64,000 bases of DNA, taken from NCBI RefSeq assembly GCF_002834145.1, contig NZ_PHNT01000005.1, positions 113,121-177,120 of the forward strand, written 5' to 3'. Origin of the DNA: Roseovarius salinarum (lineage in GTDB: Bacteria > Pseudomonadota > Alphaproteobacteria > Rhodobacterales > Rhodobacteraceae). Under the pieces are notes generated by a model. It ran no database searches. It was not told the origin of the DNA and saw nothing but the letters and a program-made list of their open reading frames with translations. The stretch's first letter is position 1; the number at the start of each line of letters is the position of its first letter. The position numbers were made by a program, and so were the translations under genes. This document shows, piece after piece, positions 8,569 to 17,361 of the stretch.

Positions 8569-8586
8569 CGGGGCCACTCGGCCCCG
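8569..8586 (+). terminator. hairpin after the micro-ORF (weak terminator or attenuator)
   Basis: A 7-bp perfect stem (CGGGGCC/GGCCCCG) with an ACTC loop starts 4 bp after the 38-codon ORF stop. There is no T-tract, so intrinsic termination would be weak. It may separate the micro-ORF from apt or stabilise the mRNA end. Confidence 0.35.
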
Positions 8587-8664
8587 CTCGATCCGCCCGG
8601 CCCTTGCACCGGGCGTGCGCATCGGCCAAACCGGGACAGCCCCGGATCAAGACAAGGATGGCCG

Positions 8665-9204
8665 ATGCCCGACCCCCGGACCGTCAAGGATTATATCCGA
8701 ACGATCGCCGATTTCCCGCGCGAAGGCGTGATGTTTCGCGATGTGACCACGCTTTTCAACGATGCGCGCGGCTTCCGCATGGCCGTCGACCAGATGGTGC
8801 ACAGCTTCGCCGGCACGCGGATCGACAAGGTCGCCGGGCTCGAGGCGCGGGGCTTCATCCTCGGCGGGGCCGTGGCGCATCAGCTGAGCGTGGGCTTCGT
8901 GCCGATCCGCAAGAAGGGCAAGCTGCCCGGCCCGGTGATTTCCGAAGAGTACGAGCTGGAATACGGCGCGGCCATCGTCGAGGTGCACGATGACGCCCTG
9001 CAGCCGGGCGAAACGGTCCTTCTGGTCGATGACCTGCTCGCCACGGGCGGCACCGCCGTGGCCCGCATCAAGCTGATCGAACGGCTGGGCGGCGAGATTC
9101 CCGGCTGCGCCTTCATCGTCGACCTGCCCGATCTCGGCGGTCGCGCCCGGCTCGAGGCGATGGGCCTGCCCGTGCACAGCGTCTGCGATTTCGAGGGCGC
9201 GTAA
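8665..9204 (+). CDS. apt: adenine phosphoribosyltransferase
   Basis: Converts adenine and PRPP to AMP in purine salvage. The 179-residue protein has the Apt N-terminal pattern [20 protein letters not shown] and the EARGFILG segment near residue 60. The PRPP-binding signature [14 protein letters not shown] is near residues 119-132. Length and order are standard. It sits downstream of mtnP, which generates adenine, with the RHH/micro-ORF cassette in between. The end is followed by 133 bp before the convergent FAD oxidase gene. Confidence 0.96.
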   Translation: MPDPRTVKDYIRTIADFPREGVMFRDVTTLFNDARGFRMAVDQMVHSFAGTRIDKVAGLEARGFILGGAVAHQLSVGFVPIRKKGKLPGPVISEEYELEYGAAIVEVHDDALQPGETVLLVDDLLATGGTAVARIKLIERLGGEIPGCAFIVDLPDLGGRARLEAMGLPVHSVCDFEGA

Positions 9205-9337
9205 ACGCTTCGGCAACCCTTCCCGGGTTACCACAGGGGCGGCCGCATCGCGGTCCTGCTTGCAAGTGATCCCTCCAGATCGCGAAGGGCCCCCGCTCCT
9301 GCGTCCCGCGGGGGCGGGGCGTCCGCCGTACCGGACT

Positions 9338-10750
9338 TCAACGCAGGACAGCACCGGGGTTCATGATCCCCGCCGGATCGAGCGCGCGCTTGATCGCGCG
9401 CATCGCCGACAGCTTGGCCGGGTCGCCATAGCGTTCGAGGTCCTCCACCTTGAGTCGCCCGATCCCGTGCTCGGCACTGACCGAGCCGCCCATCTCGTCC
9501 ACCAGGTCGTGCACGGCGCGCTTGATCGCCGCCCGCGCCTCCAGGTGGTCGTCGCGGCTCTGGCCGGGTTGCGGGAACACGTTGTAGTGCAGGTTGCCGT
9601 CGCCCAGGTGCCCGAAGCAGTTGACGCGGTAGTTGCCCAACCGCGCGACGGTTTCCGCGCCCTTCTCGATGAACCCGGGGACCGCGCCCAGCGGCAACGA
9701 GATGTCGTGCGAACTCACCGCCCCGATCCGCCGGTTGGCCTCCGGGATCTGTTCGCGCAGCTCCCAGAAATCGCGGCGCTGCGCCTCGCTTTGCGCGATC
9801 ATCCCGTCGTGGACGAGCCCGGCCTCTGCAGCCTCGGCGAAAAGCGTCTCCAACGCGCCGGCCGGGTCCAGACCACGCGCCAGCCCGACATCGATCAGCA
9901 CGAACCAGTCGGGCGGGGTCTCGAAGGGCTGGCGCAGCTCCGGCAGCGTCTCTGACAGGAAGTCCAGCGCTTGCCGGTGCATCAGTTCGAAGGCGCTGAC
10001 GCCCTCGGCCATGTGGTCGCGCGCCAGCCCCAGCAGTTTGAGCGCGGCAGCGGGGCCGTCGACGACCATCAGCGCCGTTCCCTCGCCCGCCGGCCGCGGC
10101 GCGAGCCGCAGCGTCGCCGCCGTGATGAGCCCCAGCGTGCCCTCGGCGCCGATCAGCAGGTCGCGCAGGTCGTATCCCGCGTTGTCCTTGCGCAGCCGCT
10201 TGAGACCGTGCCAGACCTGCCCGTCGGGCAGCACCGCCTCGAGGCCGAGACACAGGTCGCGTGCGTTGCCATGGCGCAGCACGTTCACCCCGCCCGCGTT
10301 GGTTGCCAGCAGCCCGCCCAGCCGCGCGCTGCCCTTCGACGCGATCGACAAGGGGAACAGCCGGTCGCCCCCCTCGGCCGCGGCGTGGATGTCCGACAGG
10401 ATCGCGCCCGCCTCGGCCACCATCAGGTTCTCGTCAGGGTAGAGCTTGCGAATGGCCGTCATCCGCTCGAGGCTGACCAGCAACGGCGCGGGCCCCTCGG
10501 GACAGACCTGCCCGCCCACAAGCCCGGTCCCGCCGCCATAGGGCACCACCGGCACGCGCGCCTCGGCGGCCGACCGCACGATCCGCGCGGCCTCGTCAAC
10601 ATCGCCGGGGGCGACAACGGCACCCGCGCGCCCCGTCCACCGGCCGCGCGGTTCCTCGAAATACCGCGGCTCCGGAGCCCGGAACGCGGCCGGCGGCAGC
10701 CGCGCCTTGAGTCGATCGACGAAGGCGGCGTCGGCGGGATTCAGATCCAT
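9338..10750 (-). CDS. FAD-linked oxidase, GlcD / D-lactate (2-hydroxyacid) dehydrogenase family
   Basis: A 470-residue flavoprotein of the FAD_binding_4 plus FAD-oxidase C-terminal type. The FAD-binding loop VPYGGGTGLVGG is at residues 69-80. Later motifs include NAGGVNVLRHGNARDLCLGLE, CFGHLGDGNLHYN near residue 380 and EHGIGRLK near residue 430, all typical of the glycolate oxidase GlcD, D-lactate dehydrogenase and D-2-hydroxyglutarate dehydrogenase group. Without GlcE/GlcF neighbours a stand-alone 2-hydroxyacid dehydrogenase is more likely; the exact substrate is open. The ATG at 10750 was chosen because upstream codons are Arg/Ala-rich non-conserved sequence overlapping the next gene. Confidence 0.88.
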   Translation of the reverse strand: MDLNPADAAFVDRLKARLPPAAFRAPEPRYFEEPRGRWTGRAGAVVAPGDVDEAARIVRSAAEARVPVVPYGGGTGLVGGQVCPEGPAPLLVSLERMTAIRKLYPDENLMVAEAGAILSDIHAAAEGGDRLFPLSIASKGSARLGGLLATNAGGVNVLRHGNARDLCLGLEAVLPDGQVWHGLKRLRKDNAGYDLRDLLIGAEGTLGLITAATLRLAPRPAGEGTALMVVDGPAAALKLLGLARDHMAEGVSAFELMHRQALDFLSETLPELRQPFETPPDWFVLIDVGLARGLDPAGALETLFAEAAEAGLVHDGMIAQSEAQRRDFWELREQIPEANRRIGAVSSHDISLPLGAVPGFIEKGAETVARLGNYRVNCFGHLGDGNLHYNVFPQPGQSRDDHLEARAAIKRAVHDLVDEMGGSVSAEHGIGRLKVEDLERYGDPAKLSAMRAIKRALDPAGIMNPGAVLR

Positions 10751-10782
10751 GCACACCGGTCTAGCATGCTGCACCGCCCCGT

Positions 10783-11595
10783 CTAGGGGTCGCGCAGGTA
10801 ACGCGGGCGCAGCACCACGATGGTGGGCCGCGACGGAAGCGACCGCAGGCTCACGTCCAGCCGGTGCGCGCCTTCGTCCACCACCGCGAAATCGTCGCGC
10901 ATGCCGTCCACGAAGGCGCGCAAGGTGCGCCCGGTGAACCAGTGCATCGGGATCACGACCGAGGCGCGCAAACGCTTGAGAACCCGTATCATCGCCGGTA
11001 GCGGCATGGTGTAGCCGCCGTCGACCGGGGCCATCACCACGTCCACGCGCCCGATGGCCGCGTATTGCGCGCGGGTTGGCTCGTGGTGCAGGTGACCCAG
11101 GTGCGCGATGCAAAGCCCCGCCGCCTCGAAGATGAAGATCGAGTTGCCGTTCTCCTCGCGGCCCGCGCCGCGCCGGATGTCGGTGGGCACGTTACGGATC
11201 AGCATGCCGCCCAGGTCGAGGTGATGCGCCGCGCCGCCGGGCGCGTCGCTCCAGCCGCGCAGCACGTGGTCGATCGCCGGGTCGGGGTGGGCCGTCCAGT
11301 GGGTGGAATGGGCGTGGTTCATCGTCACCGCGTCGGGGATGAAATCGGCGTTCCCGACGAATCCGGTAAAATCGGTGACCGCCGACACGTCGTCCGAGGT
11401 CCGGATCAGGAACGAGGCATGCGCGATGTAGCGGATGCGCACCGTGTGCTCTGCCACCGGCTCCCGGTAGGATGCCCTGTGCAGGTAACGGACGCCCGGC
11501 ACGCCCTCGGCCAGGGCGATGCAATGGCTGGGCCGGCGCTCCTGCGCGGTGGCGGGCACGGCAAGCAGGATGAAAATCAGGACAAGACGGATCAT
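10783..11595 (-). CDS. exported metallo-beta-lactamase fold hydrolase
   Basis: A 270-residue protein with an N-terminal signal peptide (MIRLVLIFILLAVPATA, residues 1-17), so probably periplasmic. The MBL fold is suggested by ASFLIRTSDDVSAVTDF, the metal-site segment MNHAHSTHW, and IAHLGHLHHEP with a late HWF histidine. The first motif reads HxHxTH rather than the usual HxHxDH, so the second-metal aspartate is replaced by Thr. The start at 11595 has GAGGAGGGTGCC upstream and begins the signal peptide. The substrate is unknown. Confidence 0.78.
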   Translation of the reverse strand: MIRLVLIFILLAVPATAQERRPSHCIALAEGVPGVRYLHRASYREPVAEHTVRIRYIAHASFLIRTSDDVSAVTDFTGFVGNADFIPDAVTMNHAHSTHWTAHPDPAIDHVLRGWSDAPGGAAHHLDLGGMLIRNVPTDIRRGAGREENGNSIFIFEAAGLCIAHLGHLHHEPTRAQYAAIGRVDVVMAPVDGGYTMPLPAMIRVLKRLRASVVIPMHWFTGRTLRAFVDGMRDDFAVVDEGAHRLDVSLRSLPSRPTIVVLRPRYLRDP

Positions 11596-11662
11596 CGCGG
11601 CACCCTCCTCTTTCGGAAAGGGTATAGCGCGGGTGCGCCGCAAGTCATCCCCGGCGCCCTGC

Positions 11663-11725
11663 CTTCATCTTGCCCCGAAATACTCCGGGGGAGTCGCGCG
11701 CCAGCGCGACGGGGGCGGAGCCCCC
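11663..11725. repeat. Rhodobacteraceae-type intergenic repeat, copy 2 (inverted)
   Basis: Reads CTTCATCTTGCCCCGAAATA then CTCCGGGGG (11663-11691), a GTCGCGC/GCGCGAC hairpin (11693-11710) and a GGGGGC/GCCCCC hairpin (11711-11725). It is the reverse complement, in the same order, of copy 1 at 4521-4581. It fills the gap between the GNAT stop and the MBL-fold gene start, both on the minus strand. Confidence 0.75.
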
Positions 11726-11735
11726 TGGGCGGCCG

Positions 11736-12335
11736 TCAGGAAATCTCCTGCCAACCGGCCTCGACCCGGCCGCGGCGGTCGGCGCGCAACGCGGCGTAAA
11801 GCACATGCGTGCGCCAGCGCCCGTTGATCTGAAGATAGCTCTGGGCGACGCCCTCGTACTTGAAGCCGCTCTTCTCGAGCAACCCGCGCGAGGCCGTGTT
11901 CTCGGGCAAACAGGCTGCCTCGACGCGGCTGAGATCCAGCCGGGTGAAGGCGTAATGCACCACGGCCCGGATCGTCTCGCGCATGTAGCCCCGCCGGGCG
12001 TGAGGCGCCCCGATCCAGTAGCCCAGCGTGCCCGACTGCGCCGGTCCGCGGCGGATGTTGTCGAGCGTGATCGCGCCCAGCAGGACGTTGTCGTCCCGAC
12101 GGATCAGGAACAGCGGCATGGCGGTGCCCTGCGTGATCGCCCGCTGCGCCCAGTAGACACGGTTCGTGAAGGCCTTGCGCGTCAGGTGATCGGGCGCCCA
12201 GGTGGGTTCCCAAGGGACGAGGAACTCGGCGCTCTGGCGACGCAGTGACGACCAGTCGCGGAAATCGCTCAGGGCGGGCAGGCGCAGGGTGAGCCGTTCG
12301 GTCTCGATCCGGAACTTCCGGCGCGGGAAGACCAT
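11736..12335 (-). CDS. GNAT family acetyltransferase, RimJ/RimL-like
   Basis: A 199-residue GNAT protein of the ribosomal-protein-alanine acetyltransferase type. It begins with FRIETERLTLRLPALSDF, the usual RimJ/RimL opening. LGYWIGAPHARRGYMRETIR forms the acetyl-CoA loop near residues 103-122, and RVEAACLPENTASRGLLEKSGF is the typical C-terminal block. Its ATG overlaps the stop of the M16 peptidase gene by one base (TGATG), which implies translational coupling at the end of the surf1-thrC-peptidase operon. The acceptor (a ribosomal protein N-terminus or other) is inferred only from the family. Confidence 0.88.
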   Translation of the reverse strand: MVFPRRKFRIETERLTLRLPALSDFRDWSSLRRQSAEFLVPWEPTWAPDHLTRKAFTNRVYWAQRAITQGTAMPLFLIRRDDNVLLGAITLDNIRRGPAQSGTLGYWIGAPHARRGYMRETIRAVVHYAFTRLDLSRVEAACLPENTASRGLLEKSGFKYEGVAQSYLQINGRWRTHVLYAALRADRRGRVEAGWQEIS

Positions 12336-13597
12336 CAGGCCGCACGCCTGTCCTGAAGCGCCTGGAGCGTGGGGGCGGCCTCCACCGGGCCGTAAAGCGC
12401 CATGGCCGAGGGCGCGCGGGTGGCGATCTCGGCCGCGAGGTCGCGCACCTGCGGCAGGGTCACGGCCTCGATGCACTCCACCACCTCCTCCAGCGGCGGC
12501 ACGCGCCCCCAGATCTGAAGCATGCGCGCCATGCGCTCGGCCCGGTTCGACGGGCTTTCAAGGCCCATGAGCAAACCGGCCTTCATCTGGGCGCGGGCGC
12601 GTTCCACCTCCTCGCGGCTCAGGTCGTCGGCGGCGCGCTTCATCTCGTCGATCGTGATCCCGGCCAGTGCGTCCACCTGGTCCGCCGAGGTGCCGGCGTA
12701 GATTGTGGTCATGCCGGTATCGGAATACGCGCCGGCCTGCGCGAAGATCGTGTAGCACAGCCCGCGACGTTCGCGGACCTCCTGGAAGAGACGCGACGAC
12801 ATGCTGCCCCCCAGCGCCAGCGCATAGATCTGCGCGGCGTAGATCCGCGGGTCGGCGTAATCCGGGCTTTCGAAGGCCAGCGCCATGTGCGCCTGTTCGA
12901 GGGGCTTGACCCGCCGGCTTTCGCCGCCCTGGAACCGTGCGGTATCAAACGCCACTGGCGCCGCCGGCGTCATGTCCCCGAAGTGGCGTTCGGCCTCGGC
13001 CACCAGCGCATCGTGGTCCACCGCACCGGCGGCGGCCAGAACCATCTGCCCGGGGCGATAGTGGCTGTCGACGAACCCCATGAGGTCGTCGCGGCCAAAG
13101 GCACTGACCCGCTCCTCGGCGCCGAGGATCGTGCGGCCCAGCGGGTGGTCGGGATAGGCCTGCTCCTGCAGCCAGTCGAATATGATGTCATCGGGCGTGT
13201 CCAGCGCCTGCCCGATCTCCTGAAGGATGACGCCGCGCTCGACCTCGATCTCGCGCGGGTCGAAGACGGGCTCGCGCAGGATGTCGGCGACCACGTCCAG
13301 CGCCAATGGCACATCAGCCTTGAGGACCCGCGCGTAATACGCCGTGGCCTCGCGGCTGGTATAGGCGTTGATGTAGCCGCCCACGTCCTCGATTGCCTCG
13401 GCGATCTGCAGCGCGCTGCGCCGCCGCGTGCCCTTGAACGCCATGTGTTCCAGGAAATGCGCGATGCCGTTTTGCGGCGCCGTCTCGTTGCGCGCACCGG
13501 CCAGCACCCAGACACCCACGGCGGCCGACTCGAGGCCGGGCATGTGTTCGGTGACGATCCGGAATCCGTTGGGCAGCGTGGTCAGGTTGACGGTCAA
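12335..13597 (-). CDS. M16 family zinc peptidase (processing-peptidase-like)
   Basis: A 420-residue pitrilysin-family protease like the mitochondrial processing peptidase beta subunit. The inverted zinc motif HFLEH has His47, Glu50 and His51, and the third ligand Glu127 lies exactly 76 residues after His51 in GVILQE, so the active site looks intact. The Gly-rich loop LALGGSMSSRLFQEVRE near residue 260 is also typical. The start is TTG at 13597, overlapping the thrC stop by 4 bases (TTGA). The gene order thrC-M16 peptidase is conserved in many alphaproteobacteria. The substrate is unknown. Confidence 0.92.
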   Translation of the reverse strand: MTVNLTTLPNGFRIVTEHMPGLESAAVGVWVLAGARNETAPQNGIAHFLEHMAFKGTRRRSALQIAEAIEDVGGYINAYTSREATAYYARVLKADVPLALDVVADILREPVFDPREIEVERGVILQEIGQALDTPDDIIFDWLQEQAYPDHPLGRTILGAEERVSAFGRDDLMGFVDSHYRPGQMVLAAAGAVDHDALVAEAERHFGDMTPAAPVAFDTARFQGGESRRVKPLEQAHMALAFESPDYADPRIYAAQIYALALGGSMSSRLFQEVRERRGLCYTIFAQAGAYSDTGMTTIYAGTSADQVDALAGITIDEMKRAADDLSREEVERARAQMKAGLLMGLESPSNRAERMARMLQIWGRVPPLEEVVECIEAVTLPQVRDLAAEIATRAPSAMALYGPVEAAPTLQALQDRRAA

Positions 13598-14982
13598 TGA
13601 TGGGTCCGTTGCTTGATGAGTGTCTCGATGGCGGCAAGTTCGTTGGGCACCTGCGTCGCCCGCTCCGGCCGCTCATACAGGTCCGACAGGCGCGCGGGCA
13701 AGGCCGGATGGCGGCCCGAGGCCGCCTCGACCGCGTCGGGAAACTTCGCCGGGTGGGCGGTGGCCAGCGTGACCATCGGCGTGCCCGGCCGGCGGTGCGC
13801 GTCGGCCACGGCCACGCCCACCGCGCTGTGCGGACAAAGAAGCTCGCCACTTTCGCCCAGCACGCGGCGGATGGTGGCACGCGTTTCATCCTCGTCGCAG
13901 CGGCCGCTGTCATAGGTTTCGCGCAGCGACTCCAGCGCGCCCTGGCTGAGGGAAAAGCCGCCCTCCTGCAACTCCTCCATCAAACGGGCAATCGCCGTGC
14001 CGTCCTGCCCGTAGGCGTAGTAGAGCGCGCGCTCGAAATTGGAACTGACCTGGATGTCCATCGACGGGCTGATCGAGGGCGCCACGCCCTCGGGCCGGTA
14101 CTCTCCCGCGCCAAGGCAGCGATGCAGGATATCATTCTGGTTCGTGGCCACCACCAGCCGCTCGATCGGCAGGCCCATGCGCCGCGCGATGTAGCCGGCG
14201 AAGATATCGCCGAAATTTCCGGTGGGCACCGTGAAGCTGACCGGGCGATGCGGCGCGCCCAGGCTGACGGCGGCGGTGAAGTAATAGACCACCTGCGCGA
14301 GCACGCGGGCCCAGTTGATCGAGTTCACGGCGGCGAGGTTCACGGCATCGCGGAAATCGAAATCGTTGAACATGTCCTTCACGCGCGCCTGGGCATCGTC
14401 GAAATGCCCGTCGATGGCCAGCGCGTGCACGTTGTCCTCGACCGGGGTGGTCATCTGGCGGCGCTGCACCTCGCTGATGCGCCCGTCGGGGAAAAGGATG
14501 AAGACATCGACCGAATCGAGCCCCCGGAATGCCTCGATCGCGGCCGATCCGGTGTCGCCCGAGGTCGCTCCGACGATCGTCACCCGGCGGCCCGAGCGTT
14601 TAAGCGACGCTTCGAACAGCTGGCCGATCAGCTGCATCGCGAAGTCCTTGAACGCCAGCGTGGGGCCGTGGAAGAGTTCCAGCAGGAAATGCCCCGGCGC
14701 CAGCTGCTTGAGCGGCGCGCGCGCCACATGGCCGAAGCCCGCGTAGGCGCGGGCGATGATCGCCTCGAACTCCGAATCGGTGAACGCATCGTCCACGAAG
14801 GGACGCATCACGCGAAACGCTGCGTCCTCGTACGCGAGTCCCTCTAGGCCGGCGATCTGCGCGTGCGTCATCTGCGGAATGGCCTGCGGCAGATAAAGGC
14901 CACCGTCCCGGGCCAGCCCGGTCAGCATCGCGTCCTCGAAGGTCAGCTCGGGGGCCTGCCCCCGCGTCGAGATATATTTCAC
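13594..14982 (-). CDS. thrC: threonine synthase
   Basis: Converts O-phosphohomoserine to threonine with PLP, the last step of the pathway begun by LysC. The 462-residue protein starts MKYISTRGQAPELTFEDA, the standard threonine synthase opening. The PLP lysine is Lys112 in TLAFKDF, and GATSGDTGSAAIEAF lines the phosphate cup. The start is GTG at 14982, overlapping the surf1 stop by 4 bases (GTGA), with AAGGGGA upstream. Sequence further upstream in this frame is Arg-rich antisense to surf1 and was excluded. Confidence 0.96.
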   Translation of the reverse strand: MKYISTRGQAPELTFEDAMLTGLARDGGLYLPQAIPQMTHAQIAGLEGLAYEDAAFRVMRPFVDDAFTDSEFEAIIARAYAGFGHVARAPLKQLAPGHFLLELFHGPTLAFKDFAMQLIGQLFEASLKRSGRRVTIVGATSGDTGSAAIEAFRGLDSVDVFILFPDGRISEVQRRQMTTPVEDNVHALAIDGHFDDAQARVKDMFNDFDFRDAVNLAAVNSINWARVLAQVVYYFTAAVSLGAPHRPVSFTVPTGNFGDIFAGYIARRMGLPIERLVVATNQNDILHRCLGAGEYRPEGVAPSISPSMDIQVSSNFERALYYAYGQDGTAIARLMEELQEGGFSLSQGALESLRETYDSGRCDEDETRATIRRVLGESGELLCPHSAVGVAVADAHRRPGTPMVTLATAHPAKFPDAVEAASGRHPALPARLSDLYERPERATQVPNELAAIETLIKQRTHH

Positions 14983-15662
14983 GGCGTCGTCCCCTTGTCT
15001 GTCCGGCGCCCGCGCCAGAGGAAATACCCGGTCATGACCACCCAGATCGCCGCGAGCCCGAACCAGGTGATGGCATAGCCCAAATGATCGTTCGGAATGT
15101 GCGAGGTGTCGACCGGCAGCGGCGTCACGGGACCGTCGGAATACGACGTCTCGCGCGCGACGACCAGCACGGGCTCGGTCCCGAGCTCCGCCGCCATGGC
15201 CCCCAGGTCGCGCGCGAACCACGTGTTGCCCGCCACATCGTTTTCCGGCGTCGATGCATTCCGGTCATCGGGCCAGCGCAAGTTGCCGATGATGGCGACC
15301 CGCCCGTCGGGCGGGGCGGGGATATCCTTCGATACCCTGATGAACCCCCGGTCGAGAAGGATGCGACGGCCATCGATCTCGAACGGCGACACGAGCCTGT
15401 ATCCCGCACCGGCGGACTTGCGACTGACAAGGACCCGCAGGGCGCGGTTTTCCATCGTGCCGGTCACCTCCACGGGAAGGAAAGCGTGGCGTTCCGGGTC
15501 CGGCTCGGCGGGCAGCGCGACGGGCGTTGCCGCGATCCGGGCCTCGATGTCGGCGAGCAGCCCCTCCTTCCAGGCCAGGCGCTGAACCTGCCATACACCC
15601 AGCGCGACCAGCACCGCGGTGCCGAGGATGCCGAACAGCAGGGGGATGATGACACGCCGCAA
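14979..15662 (-). CDS. SURF1 family cytochrome oxidase assembly protein
   Basis: A 227-residue SURF1 homologue that assists heme a insertion or assembly of aa3-type oxidase. It has one transmembrane helix at residues 4-24 (VIIPLLFGILGTAVLVALGVW) and one near 198-218 (HLGYAITWFGLAAIWVVMTGYF), with a periplasmic domain between. The family elements RLAWKEGLLADIEARI and GRRILLDRGFI are present. The start appears to be TTG at 15662, with AAAGGAG six bases before it. It lies downstream of ctaE across a terminator hairpin. Confidence 0.9.
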   Translation of the reverse strand: MRRVIIPLLFGILGTAVLVALGVWQVQRLAWKEGLLADIEARIAATPVALPAEPDPERHAFLPVEVTGTMENRALRVLVSRKSAGAGYRLVSPFEIDGRRILLDRGFIRVSKDIPAPPDGRVAIIGNLRWPDDRNASTPENDVAGNTWFARDLGAMAAELGTEPVLVVARETSYSDGPVTPLPVDTSHIPNDHLGYAITWFGLAAIWVVMTGYFLWRGRRTDKGTTP

Positions 15663-15683
15663 TGCAGGCTCCTTTCAAAAGGA

Positions 15684-15707
15684 AAAGCGCGCGAACCCGC
15701 GCGCTTT
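15684..15707 (-). terminator. intrinsic terminator between ctaE and surf1
   Basis: A perfect 10-bp stem (AAAGCGCGCG/CGCGCGCTTT) with a 4-base loop. Read on the minus strand it is followed by T-rich TTTTCCTTTT. It would end or attenuate the ctaC-to-ctaE message just before surf1, whose start codon is 22 bp further on, so surf1-thrC expression would be lower or driven by another promoter. Confidence 0.75.
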
Positions 15708-15770
15708 GCTTTATCCGTATCGCCCGGCCGTTTTCAAGCGCGCCCGGCGACGAGCGCGCTTCACACACGG

Positions 15771-16574
15771 TCAGCCGCCCCAGATGTAGACGGCGGCGAA
15801 CAGGAACAGCCAGACCACGTCGACGAAATGCCAGTACCACGCGGCCGCCTCGAATCCGATGTGGTTCGCGGGCGTGAAATGCCCGCGCATGACCCGGATC
15901 AGGCAGACGAAAAGGAAGATCGTCCCGATGATGACGTGCGCCCCGTGGAACCCCGTGGCCATGAAGAAGTTGGCACCGTAGATGTTGCCGGCGAAGCCGA
16001 AGGCGGCGTGGCTGTATTCATACGCCTGCAGGATGGTGAACAGCACACCCAGGACAACGGCGATCGTCAGCCCCCATTTCACGTCTTCGCGGTTGTCCTC
16101 GTGCACCAGCGCGTGGTGCGCCCAGGTGGCTGCCGCGCCCGAACACAGCAGGATCAGCGTGTTGATCAGCGGAAGGTGCCAGGGGTCGAAGGTCTCGATC
16201 CCGGCCGGCGGCCACTGACCGTCGGCATAGCCCGGCGCGTCGCCGCCCAGCGGGTACATGGCGTGCTTGAAGAAGCTCCAGAACCACGCGGCGAAGAACA
16301 TCACCTCGGACATGATGAACAGGATGAAGCCGTAGCGCAGGCCGATGCGCACCACCGGCGTGTGATCGCCGGCCTGGTTCTCGCTCACCGTGTCGGACCA
16401 CCAGCCGAACATGACGTAGAGCACGCCGACGAAGCCGATCAGGAACATCCACGGCCCTTCGTTGTGCATCAACAGGACGGCCCCGAACAGCATGATGAAC
16501 GCCGCCAGAGCGCCCAGGAAGGGCCAGAGCGAAGGGTTCAGGATGTGGTAGTCGTGGTTTTTCTCGTGCGCCAT
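15771..16574 (-). CDS. ctaE: cytochrome c oxidase subunit III
   Basis: A 267-residue, seven-helix inner-membrane subunit of aa3-type cytochrome c oxidase. It opens [18 protein letters not shown]. Typical motifs are FGWWSDTV near residue 57, [13 protein letters not shown] with the conserved membrane Glu near residue 90, and [15 protein letters not shown]. The C-terminus [19 protein letters not shown] is diagnostic. It is the last gene before the terminator at 15684-15707 in the minus-strand order ctaC-ctaB-small protein-ctaG-ctaE. Subunit I (ctaD) is not in this window. Confidence 0.97.
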   Translation of the reverse strand: MAHEKNHDYHILNPSLWPFLGALAAFIMLFGAVLLMHNEGPWMFLIGFVGVLYVMFGWWSDTVSENQAGDHTPVVRIGLRYGFILFIMSEVMFFAAWFWSFFKHAMYPLGGDAPGYADGQWPPAGIETFDPWHLPLINTLILLCSGAAATWAHHALVHEDNREDVKWGLTIAVVLGVLFTILQAYEYSHAAFGFAGNIYGANFFMATGFHGAHVIIGTIFLFVCLIRVMRGHFTPANHIGFEAAAWYWHFVDVVWLFLFAAVYIWGG

Positions 16575-16614
16575 GTTGCGTCCCTCATTGGAAGGCTTGT
16601 TATCTTTTTCGGTG

Positions 16615-17196
16615 TCAGTTCACGCCGGTTTCCGGCTCGCCGGAGTCCAGGGCGGCCTGCTGTTCCTCGGGCAGGTCGATCTCGTGAAACGTGTAGGACA
16701 GCGTGATGCGATGGATGTACTGGCCCTCGCGGTCGTCCACGATGTCCGGGTCGACGTAGAACGTCACCGGCATTTCCACGCGTTCGCCGGGCTGCAGCAC
16801 CTGCTCGGTGAAGCAGAAGCAGTCGATCTTCGTGAAGAATCCGCCGGCCTGGTAGGGCGTGACGTTGTAGTTCGCCCGTCCCGCCACGGGCCGGTCGGTG
16901 GGGTTGTAGGCTTCGTAGAAGGCCAGACCCGTCTCGCCGATCTTGATGTCCATCTCGCGCTCGACCGGCTTGAATTCCCACGGCATGTCACGCGCCTTGG
17001 ACGCGTCGAACCGCACCGTGATGGTCTCGTCCAGAACCGTCTCGGCCCCGGCCCCGGCGGTGCCGGTGGTGCCGCCGAACCCTGTGACCCGGCAGAACCA
17101 GTCGTAGAAGGGGACCGACGCCCACGCCAGCCCGCCCATGAGCAGGACGACGCCGGCCAGTTTCGTCACCGTCCTGGTGTTGCCATCCATCGCCAT
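16615..17196 (-). CDS. ctaG: cytochrome c oxidase assembly protein CtaG (Cox11 type)
   Basis: A 193-residue copper chaperone that delivers the CuB ion to oxidase subunit I. One N-terminal membrane anchor lies at residues 11-30, and the rest faces the periplasm. The copper motif CFCF has Cys126 and Cys128, as in Cox11; a further Cys35 follows the anchor. [12 protein letters not shown] and [13 protein letters not shown] are family blocks. Its ATG overlaps the stop of the preceding 54-codon gene by one base (TGATG), implying coupled translation. Confidence 0.95.
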   Translation of the reverse strand: MAMDGNTRTVTKLAGVVLLMGGLAWASVPFYDWFCRVTGFGGTTGTAGAGAETVLDETITVRFDASKARDMPWEFKPVEREMDIKIGETGLAFYEAYNPTDRPVAGRANYNVTPYQAGGFFTKIDCFCFTEQVLQPGERVEMPVTFYVDPDIVDDREGQYIHRITLSYTFHEIDLPEEQQAALDSGEPETGVN

Positions 17197-17360
17197 CAGT
17201 TCTCCGCTCCACTTTGCGTCTGCATCGAAAAGCCGTCGTCGCCAACCTTCGCCACCGTCAACCCGAAGACAAGCGCGACAAACCCCGCCAGCACCAGGCC
17301 GAGGCCCAGGTTCCGGCCGAACCGGCGCTTGTGCAACTCGTGCTGCCGCCCGAGGCCCAT
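17196..17360 (-). CDS. small single-pass membrane protein of the oxidase operon
   Basis: A 54-residue protein [17 protein letters not shown]..., with a basic N-terminus and a single helix at about residues 18-38 ([21 protein letters not shown]). Small proteins with this KRRxGRNxGLG pattern sit between ctaB and ctaG in many alphaproteobacterial oxidase operons (sometimes called CoxF or an oxidase-associated small protein). The function is unproven and is inferred from place only. It starts one base after the ctaB stop and its own stop overlaps ctaG. Confidence 0.75.
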   Translation of the reverse strand: MGLGRQHELHKRRFGRNLGLGLVLAGFVALVFGLTVAKVGDDGFSMQTQSGAEN

Positions 17361-17361
17361 T

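Noticed and set aside
9205..9337. GC-rich hairpins (CCCGCGGGGGCGGGG area) between the convergent apt and FAD oxidase genes.
   Set aside because: The arms pair imperfectly and no T-tract follows, so I did not call a terminator.
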